The notes under the pieces were generated by a model, which did not search any database, had not been told where the DNA came from, and saw nothing but the letters and a program-made list of their open reading frames with translations. From JACPLA01 sp035291905 (GTDB lineage: Bacteria > Bacteroidota > Ignavibacteria > UBA10030), in NCBI GenBank assembly GCA_035291905.1, contig DATDRF010000102.1, positions 1-5,185 of the forward strand: a stretch of 5,185 bases of DNA. The letters run 5' to 3'. The position numbers and the translations under genes are program-made. Shown piece after piece: positions 1 to 5,025 of this stretch; within the stretch, counting starts at the first letter, position 1; every line of letters begins with the position of its first letter.

Positions 1-365
1 TCACTTTGAAGGAGGGCCTCGATTGCACTCCTGCTCATGCCCTTGTGGGCTGATTGCTCCACAACCGCTCGTTGGATCTTGCCGTCCTTCGCAATAAGGA
101 CTTTGAGAATGACAATGCCATCGATCCGCTCCGACAGTTCCCACAACGGATATTGCGGTTGCTGAGAGTGAATCGCCTCGGGTAGGGTGAATCCTGGAGT
201 TTGACCTGTGAGGTACGGGGCATCAGCGTAGGTTGACGTTACACCTTTTCTGTAGGCGAATGTATCTGAGATCACGAAGCTGTTGAACTTTGTCTCCTGG
301 CAAAGCGATGTCAGGGAAACAACTATCGCACTGAGGCATATGAACAAGAATCTGTTTTGGAGCAT
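1..365 (-). CDS. Secreted TonB C-terminal-domain protein, 3' end outside the window
   Basis: Read on the minus strand, an open frame starts at the ATG at 365 and runs without a stop for 121 codons to the window edge, so the C-terminus is missing. AGGAG lies 7 nt upstream of the ATG, which fixes the start. Residues 1-22 look like a signal peptide (hydrophobic FLFICLSAIVVSL core). C22 is not preceded by a canonical lipobox. Residues 23-68 are an undistinguished linker, and about 69-121 match the TonB_C fold pattern: PQYP at 70-73, G83 followed by alternating hydrophobics, DG at 94-95, and a Ser-Ala-Ile-Glu-Ala-Leu helix near the end. TonB_C domains normally contact TonB-dependent outer-membrane receptors. 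This protein lacks the long Pro-rich spacer of classical TonB, so it may be a small periplasmic TonB_C protein of the kind frequent in Bacteroidota rather than the main energy transducer. The domain call is secure; the partner and exact role are not known. Confidence 0.85.
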   Translation of the reverse strand, partial: MLQNRFLFICLSAIVVSLTSLCQETKFNSFVISDTFAYRKGVTSTYADAPYLTGQTPGFTLPEAIHSQQPQYPLWELSERIDGIVILKVLIAKDGKIQRAVVEQSAHKGMSRSAIEALLQS

Positions 366-462
366 GGATTCACTCCTGACGGGGCGGCGTAACCCTGGAT
401 TCAACCAGCATGATTGATAAAAGTATTTCAGAAAGCAGGAACCACGGGCATACCCTGCTCAT

Positions 463-540
463 CTCCTCCCCACTCCTTGCTCCTTGCTCACCCAACCCTA
501 CTTCCCGCCCCGCACCTTCTTCACCCAACCCTTCCCCGGG
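463..540. repeat. Pyrimidine-rich low-complexity intergenic tract
   Basis: The plus strand here is almost only C, T and A, with repeated CTCCTTG units and the 12-mer TCACCCAACCCT occurring twice (488-499 and 521-532, 33 bp apart). It lies in the 267-bp gap between the two leftward genes ending at 633 and starting at 365. A 62-codon plus-strand frame across it (414-602) encodes a Pro/His/Leu-rich, low-complexity peptide and is probably not a gene. Apart from this tract and the short tandem repeat at 613-642, I see nothing interpretable in 366-632. Confidence 0.6.
491..511 (-). other. Canonical G-quadruplex motif
   Basis: On the minus strand this stretch reads as four runs of at least three G separated by loops of 1, 5 and 2 nt (on the plus strand: CCC-AA-CCC, then TACTT, CCC, G, CCCC). 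That satisfies the usual G3+N1-7 rule. More G-runs follow on the same strand at 524-537, giving alternative registers. Any minus-strand transcript running from the 633-1019 gene towards the TonB_C gene would carry the G-rich version in RNA. The motif is seen directly; folding and function are inference. Confidence 0.6.
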
Positions 541-612
541 CCGTTCCAGATGATTGTGAGCGCAATGGCTATTATCAAGATGATTGCCGAAGATGTGCTT
601 GACATATGGTCA

Positions 613-642
613 GTCAGTTAGTGGTGAGTCGGTTAGTGGTTC
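613..642. repeat. Two imperfect 15-bp tandem units
   Basis: GTCAGTTAGTGGTGA (613-627) is followed directly by GTCGGTTAGTGGTTC (628-642), matching at 12 of 15 positions, and a partial third unit GTTGG follows. The stop codon of the leftward gene at 633 falls inside the repeat, so the repeat has supplied the last codon or two of that frame. Confidence 0.6.
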
Positions 643-1019
643 GTTGGCTTCGTATCCCTCTCGGCCCGGGAGCGGAATGTTTCGACCGCACGCATGATCC
701 CGGGATGTTCTTTTCCGGCCCTGGACGTTTCTTCATACACTCCTGTAAGAGAACGCTGAAGCAGCTCATTGTCCGTCAGGCACTCGGTCTGCGAAAGCGA
801 TCGATCAGGGGCGCAGAGATTCATGTCACGAAGAGAGAAATAGTTGCGCCACCAGTCGGGTGATTCCAGACTCGAATAGAACTTCTCTCGATCAAGGCAA
901 TAGACTTCCAGGGAATACTCCGCCCAGTCTGCCAGGTTAATCCTCCCGTATTTGAAACACAGGCGTTGTATGTTGAACAGGTCTTCGTTGATCATCACAA
1001 ATGCTGCCTTGCTACTCAT
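633..1019 (-). CDS. Hypothetical protein, 120-128 aa, unrecognised
   Basis: Leftward frame of 128 codons, ending in TAA. I do not recognise the family. The product is soluble-looking with no signal peptide or membrane segment, has a balanced mixture of charged and aromatic residues (DWAEYSLEVY at 31-40, DWWRNYFSLRD at 55-65) and four cysteines (21, 41, 69, 80), and ends in an Arg/Glu-rich tail. Composition and codon use look like a real protein, unlike the opposite-strand frame at 606-863. The start is doubtful. The ATG at 1019 lies inside an 8-bp tandem repeat and has no clear ribosome binding site, whereas the in-frame ATG at 995 (M9) lies beyond the repeat with a weak AAGG upstream, giving a 120-aa product. 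It begins 29 bp after the stop of the lipoprotein-like gene and points the same way, so the two could share a transcript. No function is proposed. Confidence 0.5.
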   Translation of the reverse strand: MSSKAAFVMINEDLFNIQRLCFKYGRINLADWAEYSLEVYCLDREKFYSSLESPDWWRNYFSLRDMNLCAPDRSLSQTECLTDNELLQRSLTGVYEETSRAGKEHPGIMRAVETFRSRAERDTKPTNH

Positions 1020-1054
1020 ACACTCATCTACTCATATACTCCCCTACTTCACTT
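1015..1054. repeat. Degenerate 8-bp tandem repeat, about five units
   Basis: Successive octamers starting at 1015 share the pattern CTCATACA / CTCATCTA, then CTCATATA, CTCCCCTA and a more diverged CTTCACTT. The array fills the short gap between the stop of the gene at 1049 and the start of the gene at 1019, and overlaps the ends of both. It is of the same general kind as the tracts at 463-540 and 613-642. Confidence 0.6.
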
Positions 1055-1453
1055 CACCTTCGTAATGAGAAATCCCAATTGACCCTTGCAACTGACCCCA
1101 ACAACAAAAGCTCTCAACGGGCTCTGTACGGCAATGGTATCGACTTCAGCCTGGGTTTCCAAAAAGTGAGCGAACCACACGGTTGTGTCGGATGCATTGG
1201 AAAGACGAATATACCCGCTTCCTCCCGCGAGATTTACACCGTAGCTGATCGCTATCGTGGAGGCATGCATTTGCAGATCATAACCATCCCAGGAATTGAA
1301 ATTGTTACCCGATATGGCGAGGACAAACCGGCTGGAGTCGTTGACGACGGAACGCATGCCATCTTTGATTTCAACGGGATCCGTTGTGTGGGTACAGGAA
1401 AGTTGGAGAAAACCGATAGCGATGGGCAAAAGAAGACCGCGCGTGGTAATCAT
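1049..1453 (-). CDS. Small lipoprotein-like exported protein, unknown function
   Basis: Leftward gene of 134 codons. The open frame extends upstream as far as a TTG at 1792, but I place the start at the ATG at 1453. A strong GAGGGGG Shine-Dalgarno sits 8 nt before it, and translation then opens with a signal sequence (MITTRG, then hydrophobic LLLPIAIGFLQL) ending at Cys20. The Q-L-S-C preceding sequence is a loose lipobox, so a type II signal peptide with lipidation at C20 is likely but not certain. The mature part (about 21-134) is rich in beta-prone stretches (RFVLAIS, YDLQMHASTIAIS, GYIRLSNASDTTVWFAHFLE, LRAFVVGVSC) and has a Gly-rich loop at 77-80, suggesting a small beta-sandwich. I do not recognise a named family. 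It would act in the periplasm or at a membrane face. Confidence 0.65.
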   Translation of the reverse strand: MITTRGLLLPIAIGFLQLSCTHTTDPVEIKDGMRSVVNDSSRFVLAISGNNFNSWDGYDLQMHASTIAISYGVNLAGGSGYIRLSNASDTTVWFAHFLETQAEVDTIAVQSPLRAFVVGVSCKGQLGFLITKVK

Positions 1454-1522
1454 GATGATCACCCCCTCATCTTGGGTGGTCGGCACCTGCCTGCCGAAAT
1501 TCTTCCTCAAATGCAGGCGCCA

Positions 1523-1552
1523 GCCCGCCTCTGTGAATTCACTGAGGCTGGC
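1523..1552. repeat. 30-bp imperfect palindrome centred on GAATTC
   Basis: The two 15-nt halves are inverted complements at 13 of 15 positions; the mismatched pairs are 1526/1549 and 1532/1543. The innermost GTGAATTCAC is a perfect 10-bp palindrome. An overlapping alternative register pairs CGCCAGCC (1518-1525) with GGCTGGCG (1546-1553). It lies about 70-100 bp upstream of the lipoprotein-like gene's start. It could be an operator for a dimeric regulator, a hairpin in the 5' leader, or a dispersed repeat; the sequence alone does not decide. Confidence 0.55.
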
Positions 1553-1683
1553 GGCGGGGGGCGCAGGCAGGTTTTCGAGTTGTCGTACATCCCCATCCCC
1601 GTGGAAGGAACCTAACGTAGACAATGTAGTCTGATGGAAGGAATGTGTCAAGTGACGGCGCCCGGCGAAGATAGGAAGGAATA

Positions 1684-1773
1684 CTAATTTGATTTGGCGA
1701 GCCCGAAGGGAAAAGTTCGGGTCAACCATCCTCCATGGGAAATCAGTACCGCGGTCGCTTTCTTCATCGCCAT
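1684..1773 (-). CDS. Possible 29-aa small ORF or 5' remnant of a lost gene
   Basis: A minus-strand ATG at 1773 is preceded by AGAGGAG at good spacing and has a second in-frame ATG two codons on. The product begins MAMKKATAVLIS, which resembles the start of an exported protein, but the frame closes at a TAG after 29 codons (ending PFGLAKSN) before any full hydrophobic core forms. It may be a genuine small protein, a leader ORF for the lipoprotein-like gene 230 bp downstream, or the surviving 5' end of a decayed gene. Only the ribosome binding site and start support it. Confidence 0.25.
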   Translation of the reverse strand: MAMKKATAVLISHGGWLTRTFPFGLAKSN

Positions 1774-1951
1774 CCCATTCTCCTCTGTACAATTTCTACC
1801 ACATGATTTTCACACTTTCTGCTACAGATTTTGACCCTCCGGTGTAGTTAAGTTAGTGACATGTAGGCCTGTGACGACAAGCTACGTGGACCCCTCCTGA
1901 TTGAACAGGCATCCGGGTGTTGGCAATGAACAATGGAATCTACGCGCTCTC

Positions 1952-2006
1952 CTCCCAAATAGCGTTCATCATAGACCATCAACAATCCATAAACTCTATT
2001 TGGGAG
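1952..2006 (+). promoter_or_regulatory. Leader hairpin that sequesters the Shine-Dalgarno of the 2014 gene
   Basis: CTCCCAAATAG (1952-1962) and CTATTTGGGAG (1996-2006) are perfect 11-bp inverted repeats separated by 33 nt. The 3' arm contains GGGAG (2002-2006), the Shine-Dalgarno for the ATG at 2014 (spacing 7 nt). If the transcript begins upstream of 1952, the folded leader would hide the ribosome binding site. This arrangement fits translational control, for example by a protein, temperature, an antisense RNA or a ligand binding the loop. There is no recognised riboswitch core. The repeat is seen directly; the regulatory role is inferred. Confidence 0.5.
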
Positions 2007-2013
2007 AACCAAC

Positions 2014-2469
2014 ATGAATCCGAATCGCAAGATCGTCGTCAGTCTCATCAGCAGTGTGTCTTTTCTTTGCCTCATCGTTGCCTTCCTTCTGCTTTCCTAC
2101 GAAAGGACGCAGGCGGAAAAGATCCTCTATACCGGCAGGGAGCATCATGTCATCAGCCTGGACAAGGCCCGCAGACTGACCGAAACCTATCAGAATGCCG
2201 CGAAGCCTGGCGACGTGATCGCAGGGTACCTCGGAAGGGATATTTTTCAAAGGATTCTTGAGCAGGAGGAGTGCGTCGGTATAAGAATCTACAACGCCGT
2301 TTCTGAGGCTGGAAACCCGACATTTGTCCTTGTCGGGGTCGACACCAGCGGGAACGACATTCTCGGAGGACCTTTCGGCGACGAAATCTGGCCGTGTCCT
2401 CCCTATTGTCCCAGTCCCGGCGGGCTCACGCTGATTTCTGTTCAAGGCGACATCGCAATGAAGAAGTAA
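2014..2469 (+). CDS. Small exported/membrane-anchored protein with CPPYC motif, unknown function
   Basis: 151-aa product starting at an ATG with GGGAG 7 nt upstream. Residues 7-28 form one hydrophobic helix after a basic N-terminus (signal anchor, or signal peptide possibly cut near TQA-EKI), placing the rest outside the cytoplasm. The soluble part has the segment VISLDKARRLTETYQN (46-61), then GRDIFQRILEQEECVGIRIY (74-93), then FVLVGVDTSGND (104-115) and a C-terminal WPCPPYCP (126-133). I recall this order (an ISL..A..LT..Y helix, a 'C.giRiY' strand, a 'lVGVD..G.D' strand and a terminal CPP.C) from uncharacterised proteins common in Bacteroidota; I know no assigned function. C87, C128 and C132 could form disulfides or bind a metal. 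A terminator follows it and a sensor operon begins 112 bp downstream, so it is probably its own transcript, controlled at least partly by the leader hairpin. Confidence 0.8.
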   Translation: MNPNRKIVVSLISSVSFLCLIVAFLLLSYERTQAEKILYTGREHHVISLDKARRLTETYQNAAKPGDVIAGYLGRDIFQRILEQEECVGIRIYNAVSEAGNPTFVLVGVDTSGNDILGGPFGDEIWPCPPYCPSPGGLTLISVQGDIAMKK

Positions 2470-2480
2470 TCTGTTCCCTT

Positions 2481-2516
2481 GAGGGGAAGCGCCGACATGG
2501 CACTTCCCCTTATTGT
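2481..2516 (+). terminator. Probable rho-independent terminator
   Basis: Starting 12 nt after the stop at 2469, AGGGGAAG (2482-2489) pairs with CTTCCCCT (2503-2510). A C/A mismatch and an inner GCC/GGC pairing (2491-2493 with 2499-2501) follow, closing a five-base loop (GACAT). G-U and U-A pairs can extend the base. The tail TTATTGTAT is T-rich but interrupted, so termination may be incomplete. It separates the exported-protein gene from the downstream sensor operon. Confidence 0.65.
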
Positions 2517-2522
2517 ATCAAG

Positions 2523-2551
2523 TTGAGACTGGCATGAAAAACAACGATATT
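2523..2551 (+). promoter_or_regulatory. Candidate sigma70-type promoter for the sensor operon
   Basis: TTGAGA (2523-2528, 5 of 6 to the -35 consensus) and GATATT (2546-2551, 4 of 6 to the -10 consensus) are 17 bp apart, directly after the terminator. A start near 2558 would give a short leader just before AAGGAG at 2565-2570. Primary sigma factors of core Bacteroidota use a different consensus, so the call depends on the host. Confidence 0.35.
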
Positions 2552-2581
2552 TTCCACTAACATCAAGGAGAAAGCGGTCGG

Positions 2582-3241
2582 ATGGAATTTCCCATACTGG
2601 GCTACGTTGCAGTATTCGGCGCGATAGCACCTTTCTTTGCGGCCCTGTTCAGAATCCGTTCTCTCGATACCGAATTGCGTCTCCTCCTCTTCATGTTTGC
2701 CGTGGGTGTTCTCAACATGGCGCTCCAGATCATCATCCCGTATTTGGGCTATTACAATCTGTTTCTCGCCCACTTCTATTTGCCTTTTGAATTCCTTTTC
2801 TTCCTCTGGATCTTCTCGCGCTGGTTCGGCACATCGCCGCAGTTTGTTCTGAGATTGATCTCCGTTCTGTTTGTTCTCTTCTGGATCGTCTCTCATCTGA
2901 CGTTGGAGAGGTTCGTAGAGCCGGCTCAATACACGTCGCTTGTATCGAAGATACTGGCTCTCGGCGTTACGGTCTTTTTTCTCCATAGGATTTCAGCCGA
3001 TTCCGAAGAGAGCATCCTGAAGGATTCACGCTTCTGGTTCCTCTCGGGCCTCCTGGTCTATTCCTCGGGAGGAATCCTCTTCTCGGCGCTTCGCAATGTG
3101 ATCGACAAGCTTCCTCCTGAAGGAATCGATTTTGCGTTCTCAGCGCACTGGATCATTTCGATAGTGTCAAACGCGCTCTATGTCATTGGATTTCTATGCA
3201 AACCCCGGAATTCTGGTGGGCAGTTGGAATTGGCTCGATAA
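2582..3241 (+). CDS. Seven-transmembrane protein, putative sensory partner of the downstream kinase
   Basis: 219-aa integral membrane protein. The start ATG at 2582 has AAGGAG 11 nt upstream, slightly long, but no nearer start exists. Seven hydrophobic helices are visible at about 4-22, 34-53, 57-79, 88-105, 119-136, 149-168 and 188-206, with short loops, leaving no sizeable soluble domain. Distinctive spots are Y58-N59 and HFYLPFE (64-70) around helix 3, SRFWFLSGLLVYSSG (149-163) in helix 6, and HWIISIVSNALYVIGF (189-204) in helix 7. The last two resemble a pattern I recall from unnamed 7TM proteins next to histidine kinases in Bacteroidota. The final 46 bp of the gene overlap the kinase gene in another frame, so the two are translationally coupled. 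I infer that it senses a membrane-associated or small-molecule signal, or holds the kinase in the membrane. It shows no transporter or enzyme motif I recognise. Confidence 0.8.
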   Translation: MEFPILGYVAVFGAIAPFFAALFRIRSLDTELRLLLFMFAVGVLNMALQIIIPYLGYYNLFLAHFYLPFEFLFFLWIFSRWFGTSPQFVLRLISVLFVLFWIVSHLTLERFVEPAQYTSLVSKILALGVTVFFLHRISADSEESILKDSRFWFLSGLLVYSSGGILFSALRNVIDKLPPEGIDFAFSAHWIISIVSNALYVIGFLCKPRNSGGQLELAR

Positions 3242-4371
3242 GCCTGGCCGCCATTGCAGTCGTCTATATCATTTCGATCGCCCTCAACCAGCGCCGGTTC
3301 ATAGCCGGGCAGCGTCGGCAGCTCGAGATCATTCAGGAGAGCGAGCGCAAGTACCGCAATCTCTTTGAGAACTCCCAGGTGGGGATCGTGCGGATCTCCG
3401 TCGACGACTTCAAGGTCCACGACTGCAATGCCACATCCCTGAGAATGTTCGGAAAGGAGACCGATACCGGTATCGAAATGCTCCTCACCTCTTCACTCTC
3501 CGAAGAAGACCGGCGCATGTTCGCCGCGCATCTCAGGAAGGGAGAGCCGGTCGAAAACTTCCAACGGCGTGTTTCCGTCGATTCGGCAAAGCCCCTGTGG
3601 GTCTCATTTTCGTTCCGGATGTTCCCGGGGACGGAATTTGCGGAGGGAATACTCGTCGACATTACGGAGGGAAAGACTGCGGAGGAGCAGCTTTTGGCCT
3701 CCCACCAGCAGCTCAGGAACCTCTCCGCGCATCTGCAATCGGTAAGGGAGGAAGAACGGGTGAGAATCGCGAGGGAGATTCACGATGAACTGGGCCAGGT
3801 GCTGACCGTGGCAAAATTGTACCTGTCGGTCCTGTTGGACGGAGTCGTTTCGGGAAAATCGACTTCCGGCGAAGCAATTTCGAAAAGCCTTGAATCCATT
3901 ACGAACATTGTGGATGACTCCATTACGCTGGTCAAAGGGATCGCGTATCAGCTGAGGCCGATGATTCTGGACGAGCTGGGGCTCAAAGAGGCGTTGGAGT
4001 GGGAATGTGCGGAATTTCAGAAACGGACGGGGATCGCCTGCCGAATGCGCTCCGGCGATGAACTTGAGCTTGGCCGTGAAGAGTCCGCGGCGGTGTTCAG
4101 AATTCTTCAGGAGGCCCTTACGAACGTTGCCCGTCACGCAATGGCGTCCGAAGTTGACGTGGAAGTGACAACGATCGGCAGGATGCTCTCGCTTCACGTC
4201 AGGGATAACGGCCGGGGAATACCGACCGGCGACAGGCAAAAACCAAAATCCCTCGGGATTGTCGGAATGAAGGAGCGTGCAATCTTTCTTGGCGGCCGTC
4301 TTAAAGTCACAAGCGGCACGAATGGCGGGGCTGAAGTTGTTCTTGAAGTGCCGATAAAAGGAGATCGATGA
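3196..4371 (+). CDS. PAS-domain sensor histidine kinase, NarX/DegS-like (HisKA_3 + HATPase_c)
   Basis: 391-aa membrane-attached kinase. Residues 6-30 form a single membrane helix, which supports the start at 3196 even though its ribosome binding site is weak; translation probably depends on coupling to the overlapping 7TM gene. A linker coiled stretch leads into a PAS domain at about 48-160 (SERKYRNLFENSQVGIVRIS; closing strand GILVDITEG). The HisKA_3 dimerisation/phosphotransfer domain is at about 180-265, with phospho-acceptor H196 in REIHDELGQ and the LRPMILDELGL..AL motif at 253-267. The ATPase domain follows, with N-box residue N310 (LQEALTNVARHA), G1 box DNGRGI (337-342) and G2 box SLGIVGMKER (352-361). 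All catalytic motifs are intact, so it should be active. It phosphorylates, by expectation, the regulator encoded immediately downstream (4-bp overlap). The PAS domain lacks an obvious cofactor signature, so the ligand is unknown; input may come from the 7TM protein. Confidence 0.95.
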   Translation: MQTPEFWWAVGIGSISLAAIAVVYIISIALNQRRFIAGQRRQLEIIQESERKYRNLFENSQVGIVRISVDDFKVHDCNATSLRMFGKETDTGIEMLLTSSLSEEDRRMFAAHLRKGEPVENFQRRVSVDSAKPLWVSFSFRMFPGTEFAEGILVDITEGKTAEEQLLASHQQLRNLSAHLQSVREEERVRIAREIHDELGQVLTVAKLYLSVLLDGVVSGKSTSGEAISKSLESITNIVDDSITLVKGIAYQLRPMILDELGLKEALEWECAEFQKRTGIACRMRSGDELELGREESAAVFRILQEALTNVARHAMASEVDVEVTTIGRMLSLHVRDNGRGIPTGDRQKPKSLGIVGMKERAIFLGGRLKVTSGTNGGAEVVLEVPIKGDR

Positions 4372-5003
4372 TGGCAACGAATGTTTTTCTGGTTGACGAC
4401 CACGAACTCATGAGAGAGGGGCTCAAAATCGTTCTGAAGACTCACCAGGGAATCGCCGTCGTAGGTGAAGCGGGGAGTTTTGATGAGACGGTCACAAAAC
4501 TGAAGAAAGCCGAGGTTGATGTCCTCGTTCTGGATCTCAGTCTGCCCGATAAAAGCGGGCTGGAGGTGCTGAAATACATCCGGCAGGAGCATCCCGAGGT
4601 CAAGATCCTCGTCCTCAGCATGCATCCCGAAGAGCGCTTCGCCCTGCGCGTCCTGCGGGCGGGGGCTTTGGGCTATATCAACAAGCAATCGGCCGCACAC
4701 GATCTGATCACCGCCATAGAACGGGTCATGAACGGGGGGAGGTATCTGAGCTCCCAGATGACGGATCTGCTCATCACCGAGCACTCGAACGAAAAGACGC
4801 TCCCCCATCAACAGCTGACCGACCGCGAATTCGAGATTCTTCGGATGATCGCCATGGGAGATCCCGCAAGCCTCATTGCGGATAAACTCACGCTGAGCGT
4901 CAATACCATCAATACCTACCGCGCCCGCATCCTGGAGAAGATGAATCTCAAAAGCAACGCCGAGATCATCCGCTACGCCCTGGAGCACTCCCTCATCGAC
5001 TGA
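4368..5003 (+). CDS. NarL/FixJ-family response regulator (REC + LuxR-type HTH)
   Basis: 211-aa DNA-binding response regulator. The receiver domain spans about 4-122, with acidic pair D10/D11, phospho-acceptor D56 (LVLDLSLP), switch residue S84 and K106 (YINKQ). The LuxR-type helix-turn-helix spans about 149-206 (LTDREFEILRMIAMG, then the recognition helix around LSVNTINTYRARILEKM). All phosphorylation residues are present. The start is ambiguous. ATG at 4368 overlaps the kinase stop as ATGA, but AAGGAG (4358-4363) is only 4 nt from it and 7 nt from the next ATG at 4371, so the 210-aa form may be the main product. It is the cognate partner of the kinase and the final gene of the three-gene unit. 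Its targets are not shown by the sequence. The palindrome at 5026-5044 is one candidate site. No clear terminator follows. Confidence 0.95.
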   Translation: MMATNVFLVDDHELMREGLKIVLKTHQGIAVVGEAGSFDETVTKLKKAEVDVLVLDLSLPDKSGLEVLKYIRQEHPEVKILVLSMHPEERFALRVLRAGALGYINKQSAAHDLITAIERVMNGGRYLSSQMTDLLITEHSNEKTLPHQQLTDREFEILRMIAMGDPASLIADKLTLSVNTINTYRARILEKMNLKSNAEIIRYALEHSLID

Positions 5004-5025
5004 CCCCTTTTTCCCGCATATTCTC

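Larger units (their letters stand above)
1454..2013. other. Intergenic region between divergent genes (560 bp)
   Basis: No convincing long gene on either strand. The minus-strand frame through 1454-1792 is only the upstream extension of the lipoprotein-like gene, and its translation lacks protein-like character. The plus-strand frames are shadows. Contents I can support are a 30-bp imperfect palindrome (1523-1552), a mini-ORF with a good ribosome binding site (1684-1773, minus), a small inverted repeat CCCGAA/TTCGGG (1702-1707 and 1716-1721), a TGGAAGGAA direct repeat (about 1602 and 1634), and a leader hairpin before the gene at 2014 (1952-2006). Promoters for both flanking genes should lie here. 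The only sigma70-like candidate upstream of 2014 is TTGACC (1831-1836), and its -10 is poor. Confidence 0.6.

Noticed and set aside
463..1054. CRISPR array or insertion sequence at the repeat tracts
   Set aside because: Units are short, degenerate and contiguous without spacers, and there is no transposase, terminal inverted repeat or target duplication.
1001..1615. 204-codon plus-strand open frame
   Set aside because: It lies opposite the lipoprotein-like gene, which has a clear signal sequence and ribosome binding site. The plus-strand translation has no recognisable domain and begins in the 8-bp repeat.
1454..1792. Upstream extension of the lipoprotein-like frame to a TTG at 1792
   Set aside because: It would bury the signal sequence 113 residues inside the protein. 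The extension runs through the palindrome and lacks protein-like character, while the ATG at 1453 has an excellent Shine-Dalgarno.
1831..1859. TTGACC-N17-TAGTGA as a promoter for the gene at 2014
   Set aside because: The -35 is fair but the -10 matches poorly; not enough to list as a feature.
1856..1875. Two GTGAC half-sites 15 bp apart, shared with the palindrome at 5039-5043
   Set aside because: A 5-bp match is too short to mean much; this would need a genome-wide motif search showing enrichment.
1996..2445. 149-codon minus-strand frame opposite the exported protein
   Set aside because: The plus-strand product has a ribosome binding site, a membrane segment and family-like motifs; the minus-strand frame is a shadow.
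2534..2560. Eight-residue mini-ORF (MKNNDIFH) before the 7TM gene as a leader peptide
   Set aside because: It has no good ribosome binding site and overlaps the candidate -10 region, so it may not be transcribed. No attenuator structure was seen around it.
3604..4377. 257-codon minus-strand frame opposite the kinase
   Set aside because: Shadow of the kinase gene, whose plus-strand product has all the expected HisKA_3 and ATPase motifs.
4194..4988. 264-codon minus-strand frame opposite the response regulator
   Set aside because: Shadow of the regulator gene; no domain signature, whereas the plus strand encodes intact REC and LuxR-type HTH domains.
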